Shown: in pieces, positions 12,104 through 23,379 of the stretch
How positions within the stretch are numbered: position 1 is the stretch's first letter
How the letters are laid out: each line of letters begins with the position of its first letter
Assembly: GCF_036373705.1 (NCBI RefSeq)
Contig: NC_089863.1
Coordinates: 35,663,227 to 35,727,226, forward strand
DNA: 64,000 nt
From: Amia ocellicauda
Lineage: Eukaryota; Chordata; Actinopteri; Amiiformes; Amiidae
Reading direction: 5' to 3'
Made by a program: the position numbers and the translations under genes
Notes under the pieces: model-generated
Told to the model about the DNA's origin: nothing
The model's database searches: none
Seen by the model: the letters and a program-made list of their open reading frames with translations, nothing else

Positions 12104-12160
12104 TTCACAGACAGACAGACAGACAGACACACACACACACACACACACACTTGTATACCT
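11990..12160. repeat. Tc1 transposase scrap running into CAGA/CA microsatellite
   Basis: GTGTACATCTCTGCATTAAT through GTTACATGACAGACAGAC matches the scraps at 14.88, 16.00, 29.55 and 44.41 kb. Each runs into (CAGA)n and (CA)n repeats. Confidence 0.65.
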
Positions 12161-12492
12161 GACACGTATAGAAGACTGGATAGGGAGATATAAATAGCAA
12201 TGGGGAGACTCTTGTACTTGGTGTGGCTCTATCCATATAGTGGGGCCAGCAGCCACTTAGCAGGTGTAGCAATAGAAGCTCAGCCTGGGGAGACTGGATT
12301 TAGCATTTCCTCTCCATTTTGATAAGTATCCTTAATCATTTCTGCAAAATACTTCTATGATACCTATGTATGTTTTTTACTTGTACTATATTATACTATC
12401 AAGTATCAGTGTACACATACAATGTGACCTGTTACATTAATACAGAGGCCACGGAAGGCCAGATCAGTAATAGCCACTGTCCCCTGATATTA
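12161..12492. repeat. Repeat flanking the mariner element (copy 1 of 3)
   Basis: GACTGGATAGGGAGATATAA to CCACTGTCCCCTGATATTA recurs at 30,118-30,436 in the same orientation and at 47,342-47,588 reversed. The mariner insertion site TA is at its right end. The family is unknown. Confidence 0.75.
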
Positions 12493-13031
12493 CACTTTTT
12501 TACAATCACTTTGGCACTCATTTCAGAACCTTGATGTCATTTTTCAAAACTCTAGACACTAAACTCACACCCGATGATCAAAATGCACATTTTTCAATTG
12601 CTTGGATACAATACACTTCAACCTCAGATCATTTGTTCATTGAACTAAAATGATACAACTTAACGTCAAAGTATTACCATTTCAAAATGCAATTCACACA
12701 TTACATCTGAGATCACTGTCTATTCATTTCATTACAAAGATCTAACTATCAATTGATACAGCTGCTCAAAATGTTAAGTGACTGTTGCATTACTCTTAAT
12801 TCATAGTTTTATGGAAACTGACGAACAGTATTCCATGTTTCGATCATGAAAGTTTCAGGATAATGAGATCCATTGACACCAATAACCGAGGAGCATGAAC
12901 CAGTTGGACTACATTATCTATGGATGTAATATTTCATCATCATTCATCATCATGTAGCACTTTTCCACACCATGTTTGCAGTGTGGAAGGAAAGTTAGAA
13001 ATTCTTTCTCTAATACCTGTTTTTCTCTCTT

Positions 13032-13413
13032 GTATACTTAAGAAAGATAAGGTCAAGCTAGAAGGTCAGGCCAGAAGGTAGTTTGATTTCTGCTTGTTAT
13101 TTACGATGAGAATCTTGGAGACAATGTCAAACAGTATGATTGAAGTGCCTGCTCCCTAATCCATGTGTTGATCTATGAACTCTGTCCTATAATGATATAA
13201 ATTCTGCTTAGCTAACTTTTAAGATAACATAGTAATGACTTTCTGATTATAACCAGCTCTTTGATTTTTGTGTATAAAAGCTCTGACTGTTAAAATGAAG
13301 GCAGAGCGACTTTGGGATCTTCTTGAGTCACTGTTCCTCTCCACGCTGCATGTATTAAAGGCATTGCAACTAACGCTCCAACCTGGTTGAAGATGATTGT
13401 TCTTCCACATCAG
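13032..13413 (+). mobile_element. Gmr1-type LTR remnant inside the mariner element (left arm)
   Basis: Matches the LTR at 2.23-2.44 kb (AAGCTAGAAGGTCAGGCCAG) and continues past it with a TATAAAAGCTCTGAC box near 13276 and a TATTAAAG poly(A)-like signal. It ends near TTCTTCCACA. It is a fossil, broken; its mirror copy is at 46.42-46.78 kb. Confidence 0.7.
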
Positions 13414-13552
13414 ATTTGACATTACTGTATGTATGCAGGCCCTTGTAATTGCTTTTCCAATACTGCCAACTGGTTATTGATGATTGATTTCACATTGTGG
13501 TACGAGTATCGAGTGAAATGAGTGCTATCCACCCGAGCAACACAGTGATAAC

Positions 13553-13890
13553 ATGGAGCCGGCAGGTCATCCAGGTCACAATAGAGGTCAAGCAGTGGGA
13601 GGAGGAAGACGTGGTGGTCAAAGGAATGGAAGGGGACATGCACCCCTTCTGAGAGGTGGTCGTGGGCCTCGTCATAGAGGAGGGCTTAGGCCTCACCAGA
13701 GAGGCAGCCATGGGCCTCATTTGAGAGGTGTTGGGGGAACGTGGTAGAGGACAAGGCCACGGACCAGACAGCGGCAGCAACAGCAAATAGTGTCCAGTGA
13801 AATCCGAGAAATAGTTGTAGAACATGTTGTAAATCATGGCATGACCATGACTGAGGCAGCTACAATGATTCAATCAAATCTGTAGTATTC
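13553..13890 (+). pseudogene. Mariner/IS630-type transposase N-terminus (left arm)
   Basis: Starts MEPAGHPGHNRGQ and runs as an Arg/Gly-rich low-complexity leader to a stop near 13745. A helix-turn-helix segment follows in another frame (SSEIREIVVEHVVNHG-like, about 13795-13870). Fish IS630-like transposases with a DDE_3 domain have such an RG-rich leader and HTH. The catalytic domain is absent, so this copy cannot move itself. Confidence 0.6.
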
Positions 13891-14254
13891 TCTCTACTAG
13901 TCCTTTTACAGTGATGTATTTATGTGTAGTACCATAATGAAACATGTATCACATATTTTGTACTACAATATTTAATGATTGTACGAACAACTACACAGTG
14001 AAACTATCGGTATCTTCTGTGTTACTATGTTACTATGGTATTTCATGATAAATGAGTTATTTGAACCAACAAGTCTGCAAGTGCTAGGTTTCTTTAAAGA
14101 TATGAATGCACAATGCAATGTTTTGAACATTGGACAGCCTGTGTTACAAGTGATGACCGTTTTGAGTTTTGTGTCTAGAGTTTTGAAAAATGACATCAAG
14201 GTTCTGAAATTAGTGACAAAGTGATTGTAAAAAACTGTATATTCATCCTATTTA

Positions 14255-14527
14255 ATGTGCTCTTTTAAAATGTACTTTTCTTTTTTATGTTGCCATTTCT
14301 GTTCTACCAATGTTTCAGTTGTTAGCCAAAGATTGACAGAGTACATCTCATACACACAGGCCAGACAGCAAAGATTTCTTTTTGAAATTCAATTACAAAT
14401 GCTGCATGAACTCATCAATACGATTAGAGCTCCTGAAAGCAATATAACTAACTCACTCTACAGCATCTCATTAGCAGTGAAAAGAAACCAAGAAAGTTGG
14501 GACAGTCGACTGTTTACCACTATGTAA
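14255..14527 (+). pseudogene. Possible terminal exon of unknown gene (left arm)
   Basis: A good acceptor (CCAATGTTTCAG, ending about 14319) precedes a segment with QRLTEYISYTQARQQRF and LINTIRAPESN, ending in TAA at 14525-14527. It looks like a helical C-terminal tail. The reverse copy at 44,803-45,075 differs by one R/G change. It may belong to a transposon protein or to a captured gene; I do not recognise it. Confidence 0.35.
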
Positions 14528-14925
14528 CATCACCTTTTCTTTTAATAACACTTATTAAGCACTTGGGCACTGAAGACACCACTTGGTTAAGTTTAGCAAG
14601 CGGGATTTTCCCCCATTCATCCATTATGCATTTCCTCAGCTGCGCAACTGCACAGGGCCTTCGTTGTCTTAATTTGCAGTTCATAGTGCGCCACACATTC
14701 TCAATTCGGAGACAGGTCAGGACTGCAGGCAGGCCATGCTAGCACCCGCACTCTCTGCCTATGCAACCATGCGCATGAAATCTGGGCAGAATGTGGTTTG
14801 GCGTTATCCTGCTGAAAAATGCAGGTACGTCCCTGGAAAAGACGATGTCTGGATGGCAGCATATGTTGCTCCAAAATGTGTACATCTCTTTCTGCAAAAA
14901 TGGTGCCCTCACAGATGTGCGAGTT
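14525..14925 (-). mobile_element. Tc1-like transposase 3' fragment (left arm)
   Basis: Read on the minus strand, the fragment gives FQQDNAKPHSA (second catalytic Asp), then WPACSPDLSPN with the third acidic site region, then a C-terminal tail LNQVVSSVPKCL ending in a stop. The front half of the transposase, with the first Asp, is missing. The mirror copy is at 44,400-44,815. Confidence 0.75.
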
Positions 14926-15112
14926 ACATGACAGACACTCATACACACTGTCACACCCATACACACACAAACACACACTTTCACAGACAGACACACGCAC
15001 ACACACTCACTTTCACACAGAGACAGACACACAAACACAGAGACAGACACACACACACTCACTTTCACACAGAGACACACAAACACATACACTTTCACAC
15101 AGACACACACAC

Positions 15113-15145
<33 letters not shown>
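14926..15145. repeat. CA/CAGA-rich compound microsatellite
   Basis: (CA)n with interspersed CACTTTCACACAGAGACAG, then (CATA)n. The right arm has a shorter equivalent at 44,310-44,400. Confidence 0.85.
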
Positions 15146-15207
15146 AGGAAAAGAAACAATACATTTAAAAATCACAAAAAGATGTAAATGTAAATGTAGA
15201 TGTAAAG

Positions 15208-15840
15208 ATGTTAATGATCTCAAGGTAGCTGGGACCATAGTCACCAAGAAAACAATTGGTAACACACTATGCCGTGAAGGACTGAAATCCTGCAGCGCCC
15301 GCAAGGTCCCCCTGCTCAAGAAAGCACATGTACAGGCCCGTCTGAAGTTTGCCAATGAACATCTGAATGATTCAGAGGAGAACTGGGTGAAAGTGGTCTC
15401 AGATGAGACCAAAATCAAGCTCTTTGCCATCAACTCAACTCGCCGTGTTTGGAGGAGGAGGAATGACCCCAAGAACACCATTCCCACCATCAAACATGGA
15501 GGTGGAAACATTATGCTTTGGGGCTGTTTTTCTGCTAAGGGGACAGGACAACTGCACCGCATCAAAGGGACGATGGACGGGGCCATGTACCGTCAAATCA
15601 TGGGTGAGAACCTCCTTCCCTAAGCCAGGGCATTGAAAATGGGTCAAATACTTATTTCCCTCATTAACATGCAAATCAATTTATAACTTTTTTGAAATGC
15701 ATTTTTCTGGATTTTCTTGTTGTTATTCTGTCTCTCACTGCTAAAATACACCTACCATTAAAATTATAGACTGATCATTTCTTTGTCAGTGGGCAAACGT
15801 ACAAAATCAGCAGGGGATCAATTACTTTTTTCCCCCACTG
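15208..15840 (+). mobile_element. Second Tc1-like transposon, 5'-truncated (left arm only)
   Basis: It codes for the central part of a Tc1 transposase: [17 protein letters not shown], then [11 protein letters not shown] (first catalytic Asp), [12 protein letters not shown] and [19 protein letters not shown], ending at GENLLP and a stop (15623). The 3' end is complete: ATTACTTTTTTCCCCCACTG at 15840, followed by TA. No counterpart exists in the right arm, so it was gained by the left arm or lost from the right one. Confidence 0.8.
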
Positions 15841-16050
15841 TACATACATATATATGGAAAAGAAACATTACAAGTATAAATCACAATAAGATGTAATAAG
15901 GTACAGATAAACAAAGTGTAATAAAATGTGATCTGTTTGAAAATGCAGGGACGTCACTGGAAAAGATGATGTCTGGATGGCAGCATATGTTGCTCCAAAA
16001 TGTGTACATCTCTTCTGCAAAAATGGTGCCCTCACAGATGTGCGAGTTAC
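15841..16050. repeat. R2 A/T-rich part plus Tc1 scrap
   Basis: CATATATATGGAAAAGAAAC to TAAAATGTGATCTG matches the R2 A/T-rich end. Then comes a copy of the Tc1 scrap (GATGTCTGGATGGCAGCATA ... GTTACATGACAGAC). Confidence 0.65.
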
Positions 16051-16115
16051 ATGACAGACAGACAGACAGACACTCACACACACTGTCACACCCACACACA
16101 CACTTTCACAGAGAG

Positions 16116-16147
<32 letters not shown>

Positions 16148-16240
16148 TTTCACACAGAGACAGGCACACACACGTACAGACACACACACTAACTTTCACA
16201 CAGAGACAGACACACACACACACACACACATACATACATA
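16051..16240. repeat. CAGA/CA/CATA compound microsatellite
   Basis: Runs of (CAGA), (CA) and (CATA), with CTTTCACACAGAGACAG interruptions like those at 15.0 kb. Confidence 0.85.
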
Positions 16241-16740
16241 CATATGGAAAAGAAACAATACTTTTATAAATCACAATAAGATGTAATAAAGTACAGAAAA
16301 ACTAAATGTAAGAAAATGTGATCTTTAATACACACAAATATGTATGGCTGGTCGGATGCGTCTTGGACTCGGGTTCCTCTTCATTACGTATAACGCTTTT
16401 GCCTTTTGCTAAAGCTTTCCGTGGAGGGGATCGTGGGTGAGTTTGTACCATTCTTGGGGGGCTCTGCCTTGTTGGGGCGGAGCTGTGATCCAGGTGAACA
16501 GCAGATCGGGCATAGGTGGGCATGTGGGCAGAGGAGTAGGAAGGCCGGTCAAGCAAATAAGCTTGCTAAGGTACGCAGCAGCAGCAAGCAGCCCCCCCAT
16601 CCAGCCAGCCAACCAGTCTGGCTGGCAGTGACTGAGTGGTTGACAGACGGCAAGCAACGGAATGTACGTGCTCTGTGATGTCATAGCAGTCAGCTGAGAG
16701 AGGCTCGTGATGTCATCGCTGAGCTGGCTGGCTGGCTGGC
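16240..16740 (-). repeat. R2 modular repeat, copy C (left arm)
   Basis: The most complete reverse-oriented copy, from TATGGAAAAGAAACAATAC to GATGTCATCGCTGAGC and (TGGC)n. It mirrors copy D at 43.80-44.31 kb. Confidence 0.8.
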
Positions 16741-16792
16741 TCTGTGTGTGTGTGTGTCTGTGTCTGTCTGTTTTTCTGTTTGTCAGTCTGTA

Positions 16793-16834
<42 letters not shown>

Positions 16835-16904
16835 TCAATTCAATTCATTTGTATTGTCAAAGCAATTGGACATACATACATACATACATACATATATGTA
16901 GCGT
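16741..16904. repeat. TG/CT microsatellites with core copy 4
   Basis: (TG)n, (TCTG), (CT)n, then the 39-bp core at 16834-16873 and (CATA)n. It ends where the LTR piece begins. Confidence 0.82.
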
Positions 16905-17240
16905 AAGGTACACTTATACATTTCAATTAAAGAAGTGAATTCATAGTATCACCTTATCACGAATCCTGGAGTCTTGTAGAACTCAATTTCTGTAATAATT
17001 GGACGCAGACACCAATTCCAAAGATATAAATTGTCAAATTTATTTAAAAACAAAGACTAAATGTAGCACTACACTAATTATACAAAAGGGAAAAACTAAT
17101 TAAAATTCAACTCTAGATCAACAAATCAAAGACAAATCACTTCCGTGACCAAATCAAAGACCATGGGATCCCATAGGATAACACACAAATCGTTAAACAA
17201 AAAAGGTTATAAACACATTGACTACAATACCGGTTAGTAA
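16905..17240 (-). mobile_element. Piece of the 1.8 kb LTR family (left arm only)
   Basis: TGTAGCGTAAGGTACACTTA to TACAATACCGGTTAGTAA matches 35,555-35,900, the 3' end of the LTR read in reverse. It sits where the right arm has the LINE ORF2 end. It is an incomplete fossil. Confidence 0.8.
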
Positions 17241-17474
17241 TTCTAGGAATCACTAAGAAACAGTTGAAAGTGCTAAATTGCAGTTTCAGAAGATGAAAAA
17301 AAACTGTAACTGATGGGATATGTAGTACTTTATACTCGAGTGGTCTATGCGATTACACCCTGTTGGTGTTATTAAGAACGCCAAGTACCAGAATGCAGAG
17401 CGGGACTGTTTTTTGTGCCGTGACTTGTCGGGGGAAAAAGGCGCAGAAAAAACGGACGAGAAGGTGAAGGTAGT

Positions 17475-20188
17475 ATGGCGGTGATGCACGCGTTGGTGAA
17501 GTGGGAAAGCGGGGTCGACAAAGACTCTTACAGCGTGATTCCCACTGCTTGCTTTCGCAATTTTGATTTATTCAGCATTGCTGATGATGACGAAGAGACG
17601 ACTCGAAACTTCAGAGCAGAGTGGAGAGACACGAACAAACCTCCAAAAGGTGGATGGCCTGTCCATGAAGCGCAGATCATTATGACTGGTAACAATGTTT
17701 ATTTAAAAAAAAAACATTAAAGTCTTTACATGCTATTTGATATATACAATCACAGTATATTTGAAATGAATGTTTAAGTTATTAATGTGTTGTACTTCTA
17801 ACATACTCTTATAACATGGTAGGTGGTGGTGAGGGCGCTAAAAACTCATCATACTTGACTGGCATTTGTAAGAACGATTTATTGTGTGTTGTGCTTTACA
17901 ATAAAATCCCCCAAATCACAAAATAAATTAAACCAGATATAATTTAACTTCAGTTTTGATTCAGTGTTGGCTGTTCATCTTAATTTGTATGGTCAAAGCA
18001 CAGTATTTTTATGACAAATAAATATAATCCCCAAATATCTGTGGACATAATGCAGGGTTTTATTTATTTTATTTTTATTTTAGGAAAAGAAGGCGAACTA
18101 AGAAGAAAACTTAATGACCTAACAAAAATGCCCTGTCCTAAAATGAAGAGAGTACCTAAACCAAACAAAAAACTTCAAATTTCAGATGATAGTGACCTTG
18201 ATTAACCACAGTTACCGGTGAGATAATTACTGCAAATATTAAATAAATGTATTGCAGGATTGTTTTTTTTTAATCATATTCATATATATATATATTTTCA
18301 TTTTAAACTCTTTTCCTCTCTGAATACAGCACAAAATAAGAAAGAAAACCGATGGAGCTTCAAGAATTAGATCCCGTCATATTCTACAGACATTTAAAGA
18401 GTCCAGTGAAGTTGAGCTACAGCAAAAAGTTAAGCAGCTCGAAAAGGAAAACACAAGACTTAAAAATGAAAACCAATGTCTTCGAAACCGTATGGTTGAT
18501 GGTAAGTTTTTTTATTTATAGCAAATAATTCCTTACCTTGATAAATGTTATTCTTCAGTAATTTAGATTCCAGAGTAATGTATTATAGTTGATCATACTG
18601 AAGTAATCTAGAACCACAATACAGACTCTTAATGTGCACTGTCTAATAGTTTAATAATACTGATTATTAAATAAAGTTTTTCAACATAACTTCATAATCC
18701 TACATTAATGACTATATGCATTACATTAGATCTGGTAATTGTTGTATTTTATCTTTTTTATTTTTTTCGTAGCTAATGTTAATGACCCACAAAAAGGTCA
18801 GTTTCCCAATAACATAGAGCAAGTCTCTCAAGTATAATTGCAGGCATTGATGGTTTTGTTTTCACTTTGTATTAAATATATTACTAGAAATGATTATCAT
18901 TTAATACTAAGGTTTTTTTCTCCAGAGATTCCAGACCTTTTGGACAATCTGAAAAAAATTGTAACAAAAGCCACATTTATCAGCAATGAAGACAAAAGTG
19001 TGTCACCATCAAGTGGTTCTGACAGCCCCACAGCAAATTGTTCTGAATCTGACAAAGAATCACCAAAACAGGTATAACACTCTTGGTCTACAATATTACA
19101 AAGACAAGGTAAAAATATATATATTGAAAACAAATATTGGTTGTAAACAATCTAATGATGCTACATTATCAGTTATATTCATAGTTATAGTTGATAATAA
19201 GAATGTAATTGAATTATGGGTGTCACAGATTCACTTCCAACATTATTAAAGAGCAATCTTCGTGGTGGTGGCAGCAAGAGAGATCCAACTTCGGAGAAAA
19301 AGACACCTCTGGATCGCTTAAAGGTGGAAGCCACATATGGTATGTAAATGCTGTTGTACAAAATTTCTAACTCTCCTTTTTAACTGTATAGAACACAAAG
19401 GGTTAGCATTTGAAATGTTCCTTTGGCCTTTGTTTTAGTTTCAGAGACTAAAGTTAATTTATTAATAAATAATAATACCTTACATGTAGCAGCTGGAAAG
19501 ATCCCAAAGTGCTCTACAGACTCACTTCACCCACCACCCTCTGGGGTGCAGCCATTTTGTACCAGCAGATTACTACACAGCAGTAAAGGTGGAGTCATAA
19601 CAAATTTGTTAGACCTGATTGAGGGAAGCCTGACTTAGAATTCAGCCACGTCACTCTTTCAACAACACCTTGTAAATCACCTTGGATTAATGCTTCAGAC
19701 ATATTAATACATAATAATAATGAATAGTGCCATGGGATCCTTGACAATATAAACTTTCATGTCTCATTTAAATTTGACTTTTGAGCAAATACTTCACATT
19801 TCAGTCCAGTTGTGCCACATCAATGTAATGCTTAAGCAAGGTATTAATGGAGAAAAGACTGCCTTTGCATAGCTGCTTCGCCAAGTACAGATTTTACTAT
19901 GAACTAGTGTAAGACAAGTTTAAGAGCATACACCAAAACATTTAAATACACCCACACACAAAAATGTTGATTTACTGTGGCAATATGTAACTAATGAACC
20001 CTTCTCAAAGATATGTGGTATGTTTATTAAAAGATTTTTATATATCTATGTGCAAGTCATTAAATCTATGTGATACATGTTTTTTAGGGGCTACCTTGAA
20101 AAAATTGCCCAGTACCCCAAAGAGTGTAATTGGTGGTGCAATTAACAGCAAGATAAATGAACTACGACACAGAATGAAACCAGAGTGA
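17475..20188 (+). pseudogene. BEN-domain gene, left-arm copy (broken, 7 exons visible)
   Basis: Exons inferred from splice sites and phase: 17475-17688, 18084-18217, 18330-18501, 18773-18796, 18926-19071, a partial one at about 19233-19339, and 20088-20188. The predicted protein has an N-terminal module (ALVKWESGVDKDSYSVIPT), a basic stretch, a coiled coil (LQQKVKQLEKENTRLKNEN), a Ser-rich linker and the back half of a BEN domain (LLKSNLRGGGSKRDP, then IGGAINSKINELRHR). BEN domains bind DNA or chromatin factors. There is an in-frame TAA at 18203-18205 where the other copy reads GAA. The front half of the BEN exon is lost at a junction near 19232, which also removes the preceding intron. It could be a host gene or cargo of a mobile element. 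Confidence 0.68.
19340..20087. other. Last intron of the left BEN copy
   Basis: Bounded by GTATGT at 19340 and TTTTTAG at 20087. AT-rich, with no nested gene recognised. A segment near 19480-19640 resembles a short interspersed repeat (TTACATGTAGCAGC, GTGCTCTACAGACTC). Confidence 0.45.
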
Positions 20189-20232
20189 AGATTTGAAGAA
20201 CCAGATCTGTATTTTTTGTTTTGTTTTCAACA

Positions 20233-20356
20233 GGGTTGGGGTCAATTCCAATTCAATTTTTAATTCCCTTTTCAATTCAATTCCAAAAAGTAATTGCAAT
20301 TTTGAATTGATTTGTAGGAGGAATTGGAATTGAAAAACAGGAATTGACCCCAACCA
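20233..20356. mobile_element. Short inverted-repeat element (MITE-like)
   Basis: The ends GGTTGGGGTCAATTCC and GGAATTGACCCCAACC are perfect inverses, with an internal run of AATTCAATT palindromes. It lies just after the BEN stop and before the LINE. No obvious target duplication was seen. Confidence 0.65.
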
Positions 20357-20374
20357 TGGTTTTCAGTGAGTGTT

Positions 20375-21870
20375 GTACAAATTGATAGGTCAGGGTTTCT
20401 GTAAAAACTTAATAGAGGCCAGCAGACGTGCACGATCTGGGAAAAACTGCTCCACTACAACAGACCTCTTTCCCTTCGTTTTCTCTAAAAACCTCCTGAT
20501 ATCCTTCACTGCAGCTCTGACTCACCGAGGACGAGGAGGCGAGAGAGGAATCCGTGAAGCCGCCCTCACTGTCACTCCGAGCCCGAGGCGTCCCCGGTGG
20601 CTGCCACGATGCTCCAGCGTGTAGCCGGACCTTTCCCCACCAAGCCGCTCGCTACCCCAGCTTCACTACTGTGCCACCACTTCTTTTACTGCCACTATTT
20701 ACCAACACCGTCCGTGCTGCCTCCCAGCACCTTCTTAGTGCGTTTTTTCCACCCGGCGCCTCGGCTTGTACCGCCGAGCCTGGCCCTGCCTCCTCCTCGG
20801 CTACACCCTGTGTGTCTGTCCGCCCGTCTGCTGGCTGCTGAGGTTGTTCCTCGTCACTAACCAGCGCCCCGTGCACCGCCTCAACACCATCTCCCCCCGG
20901 CGTCTCGGTCGTCACTATCCCCCGCTGCCTCGACCCCGTCCCCCAGCTGTGCGTCATCGCCTCCGGGCAGCTCTTCCCCCGTCACGGCATCAGTGGTACC
21001 ATCGGTCCGACCGGCGACTGTCTCCTCCGCCGGGGCTCGATCTCTGTCTGCCCGCTGCATCTGTGGCTGCGGGCCGGTGTCTCTATTCCTCCCCGCGTCG
21101 CCCCGCTCCTCCTCCCGCTCCCTGTCCTGCTCGGGACAGTTCCTCACGACATGCCCCTCGCTCCCACACCTGAAACACTTCATGGACTCCGAAGTAGCGA
21201 ACACGACGTAGTCGGTATTGTCGATCTTAAATTTAAAAATGACATTAAGATCCTCATTGATGTTATTGAGGATCATATACAGCTGCCTTCGGAAGGACAT
21301 GACGTGTTTCAGTTGCGGGGCTTTGCAGCCCAGCGGGACCCTCTTAATGCCGGACATCAGCTGCCCGAGCCGGTGCGGATGAACGGAGGGACGTTAGACA
21401 GCGTTACCTTCCGGGCAGGAGCAGCGAGCGGCAACACCGGGGTGAAAGTGTCGTCTAACACTGTGCCATTAGCCACTAGCTGATTGAGCAGATCAGTGGT
21501 TTTTAAGAAGATAACAATGGCAGCAGACTTGATATTTTCACACCCTGCTACCTCCCCAACCGCTAACACACACTGCTCTAGGGGGCAGAACTGCACCGGA
21601 GCGATCTTGACTCCATGGCGTCGGGTCAGTTTTTCAAAAGACGCATTCAGGGGGTCCGACCCCCCGACCCGGGAAGAACTACCGGTACTCCCCCCTCCCC
21701 TCCCCTGTTCCCCCACAATAAGAAAAGCACTGAAAACAGAAGACAAAATAAACAAACTGAAAAAAGTAAAGCAACAAAAAAACGCAGCCAAAGGACAGAG
21801 CTCTCAGCAGCACTCCCGCTCACTGCAGACCCCTCCCACACACTCCCAGCTGAGAGAGAGAGAGAGAGAG
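20375..21870 (-). mobile_element. L1-Tx1 LINE ORF1 (left arm, broken)
   Basis: On the minus strand, frame 21791-21357 holds an ORF1 start (SFEKLTRRHGVKIAPV, LKTTDLLNQLVANGTVLDD, KVTLSNVPPFI). Frame 21357-20881 continues with KRVPLGCKAPQLKHVMSFR, FATSESMKCFRCGSEGH and the zinc knuckle C-x2-C-x4-H-x4-C (CFRCGSEGHVVRNC). A later segment near 20530-20400 gives VKDIRRFLEKTKGKRS and FFPDRARLL, the usual C-terminal part of Tx1 ORF1. The expected product is an RNA-binding chaperone with an RRM-like fold and a CCHC knuckle. One stop or shift lies at the 21357 joint and others follow in the acidic linker. ORF2 does not follow; the BEN gene does. Confidence 0.78.
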
Positions 21871-21905
21871 AGAGAGAGTGTCTGTCTGTCTCTCTCTCTC
21901 TGTAG
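21850..21905. repeat. (GA)n / TCTG microsatellite
   Basis: (GA)n to 21878, then TCTG and (CT)n. It lies at the start of LINE ORF1, with an equivalent at 38,716-38,770. Confidence 0.85.
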
Positions 21906-22069
21906 ATGCATCATAGGGAACATATGTAACAATCTCTCTTTTTGTTTACCAAAAATGAGAATGAACGTATTTCAAGTGGGTGTTGCCTTGGTTGGAAACG
22001 TTTTAAGATTATTTATGAAGTGTAAAGTGGATTTGTCTCAGTTCTCCGTAGTTTTCAATGTATGTGCCA

Positions 22070-22297
22070 TTCAGTAGCGTTCATGTTACAGATGTGCCCT
22101 ATGCAGTGGTAGGGTCAATAAAATGTCAGTAAAACTTTATTTTAGCAATTATGGAGGGGAAGAACTGCAGATAGCGGGTCCCCACTAATTATCTAACTTA
22201 CCACCAACATTTAAAATTAGGTCTTGCGAAGCTGCCAAATAATGCTGTATAATCGTATGTGTCTTCATACACCGGCTGCTATAGTCTGATAGCTTTG

Positions 22298-22359
<62 letters not shown>

Positions 22360-22690
22360 TTTCTCGTGAACCACAAATGCTATTTGCTTGATTTTTACAG
22401 AGTATGTTATAAATACCATTCTTATGAAGCCTGACAAATTGTATGCTGTAATTATGAATATTTTCAAATCATTTGTTTGTTTTTCCTAACATGTTACAAA
22501 TGTTCCCTATGTGAAAGATGCATTATATCTTAATAACGTCTAAACAATTAAAGATATACAGATTATTATTTTTGGTAAAGTTATAATACATTGCTATTAA
22601 CTATGTGTGTCAGTAAAAGTTTAAATTTCCTAAAGGATTTTTATTGATCTTGCAAAATAAGTGTTTAGGGAACATTTGTAACATAGAGGT
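22070..22690. repeat. Spaced TGTTACAAATGTTCCCTA motifs (left arm)
   Basis: Motif copies near 22085, 22490 and 22670, in both orientations, within AT-rich sequence. It also holds a (TA)n(T)n tract at 22,290-22,362 that is only about 12 bases in the right arm. This may be the 5' region of the L1-Tx1 element. Confidence 0.55.
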
Positions 22691-22984
22691 GGGTTAGCCA
22701 CCGGCTAAGGGCAGCGGCTCCGGCTCCAGCACCGGCACCATGTCGCTGGAAAAGCGCTAAGTGAGCTCACAGTGAGCTCAGTGTAATGTCTGCTCTGGTG
22801 AGCTCACAGTGTGACCTAGTCGTGAGTTCACGTCTTCACTGGGTAGTCCTTGACAACTTAATTGACTCAAATCTTGGGCTTAATTGGTCAAAATGACCAT
22901 TGGTTGAAGGTACTCAGGGACTGATGTGTAGAGAGACTTATTAAACCTGCAGGATTGTGGTTTTCCCAGATCAGAATTAACCAG

Positions 22985-23124
22985 ATCACCACAAAGGAAC
23001 ATGGTAGGTGCTATTGCAACACAGATTACACAAATACATTGAAATCCAAGTTTGCAGTGGTCCTTGGGCCATTGGGTGGTGATCCAGATCACTTCAGCAG
23101 GAATTTTGCAGTGGTCTGGACTAC

Positions 23125-23177
<53 letters not shown>

Positions 23178-23231
23178 GTGCATTTGAATTGTCAAAGCAA
23201 TTGGACATGCATACATACATACATACATATA
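22985..23231. repeat. Inner arm flank and microsatellite core copy 5
   Basis: Spacer (ATCACCACAAAGGAACATGG ...), (CT)n at 23,128-23,170, the core at 23,169-23,209 in the CAATTCAGTGCATTTG subtype, then (CATA)n up to the Tc1 insertion. Confidence 0.75.
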
Positions 23232-23379
23232 CACTCACCTAAAGGATTATTAGGAACACCTGTTCAATTTCTCATTAATGCAATTATCTAACCAACCAAT
23301 CACATGGCAGTTGCTTCAATGCATTTAGGGGTGTGGTCCTGGTCAAGACAATCTCCTGAACTCCAAACTGAATGTCTGA

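Larger units (their letters stand above)
12493..14237 (+). mobile_element. Mariner/IS630-type DNA transposon with ~70-bp inverted ends (left arm)
   Basis: TIRs start CACTTTTTTACAATCAC at the left and, reversed, CAGTTTTTTACAATCAC at the right. Both continue through TTTCAGAACCTTGATGTC and AAAACTCTAGACAC. TA flanks both ends (12491-12492 and 14238-14239). Only the start of a transposase is left (13553-13890). An LTR remnant sits inside. Compared with the right-arm copy (45,093-47,341) about 460 bases are missing near 13,885. Confidence 0.78.
12246..22984 (+). repeat. Left arm of ~35 kb imperfect inverted repeat
   Basis: This arm pairs in reverse complement with 37,334-47,588. The outer boundary is CCAGCAGC at 12246 against GCTGCTGG ending at 47588. 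The inner boundary is AATTAACCAG at 22984 against CTGGTTAATT at 37334. Shared modules run in order: mariner element, Tc1 scrap, R2, BEN gene, L1-Tx1 ORF1 and spaced motifs. The arms differ by large indels, described under the individual features. Confidence 0.9.

Noticed and set aside
13490-13873. 127-residue minus-strand frame, repeated at 45,940-46,323
   Set aside because: It is the antisense shadow of the Arg/Gly-rich transposase leader.
20652-21173. Plus-strand Pro/Arg-rich frames
   Set aside because: Antisense of the GC-rich linker of LINE ORF1.
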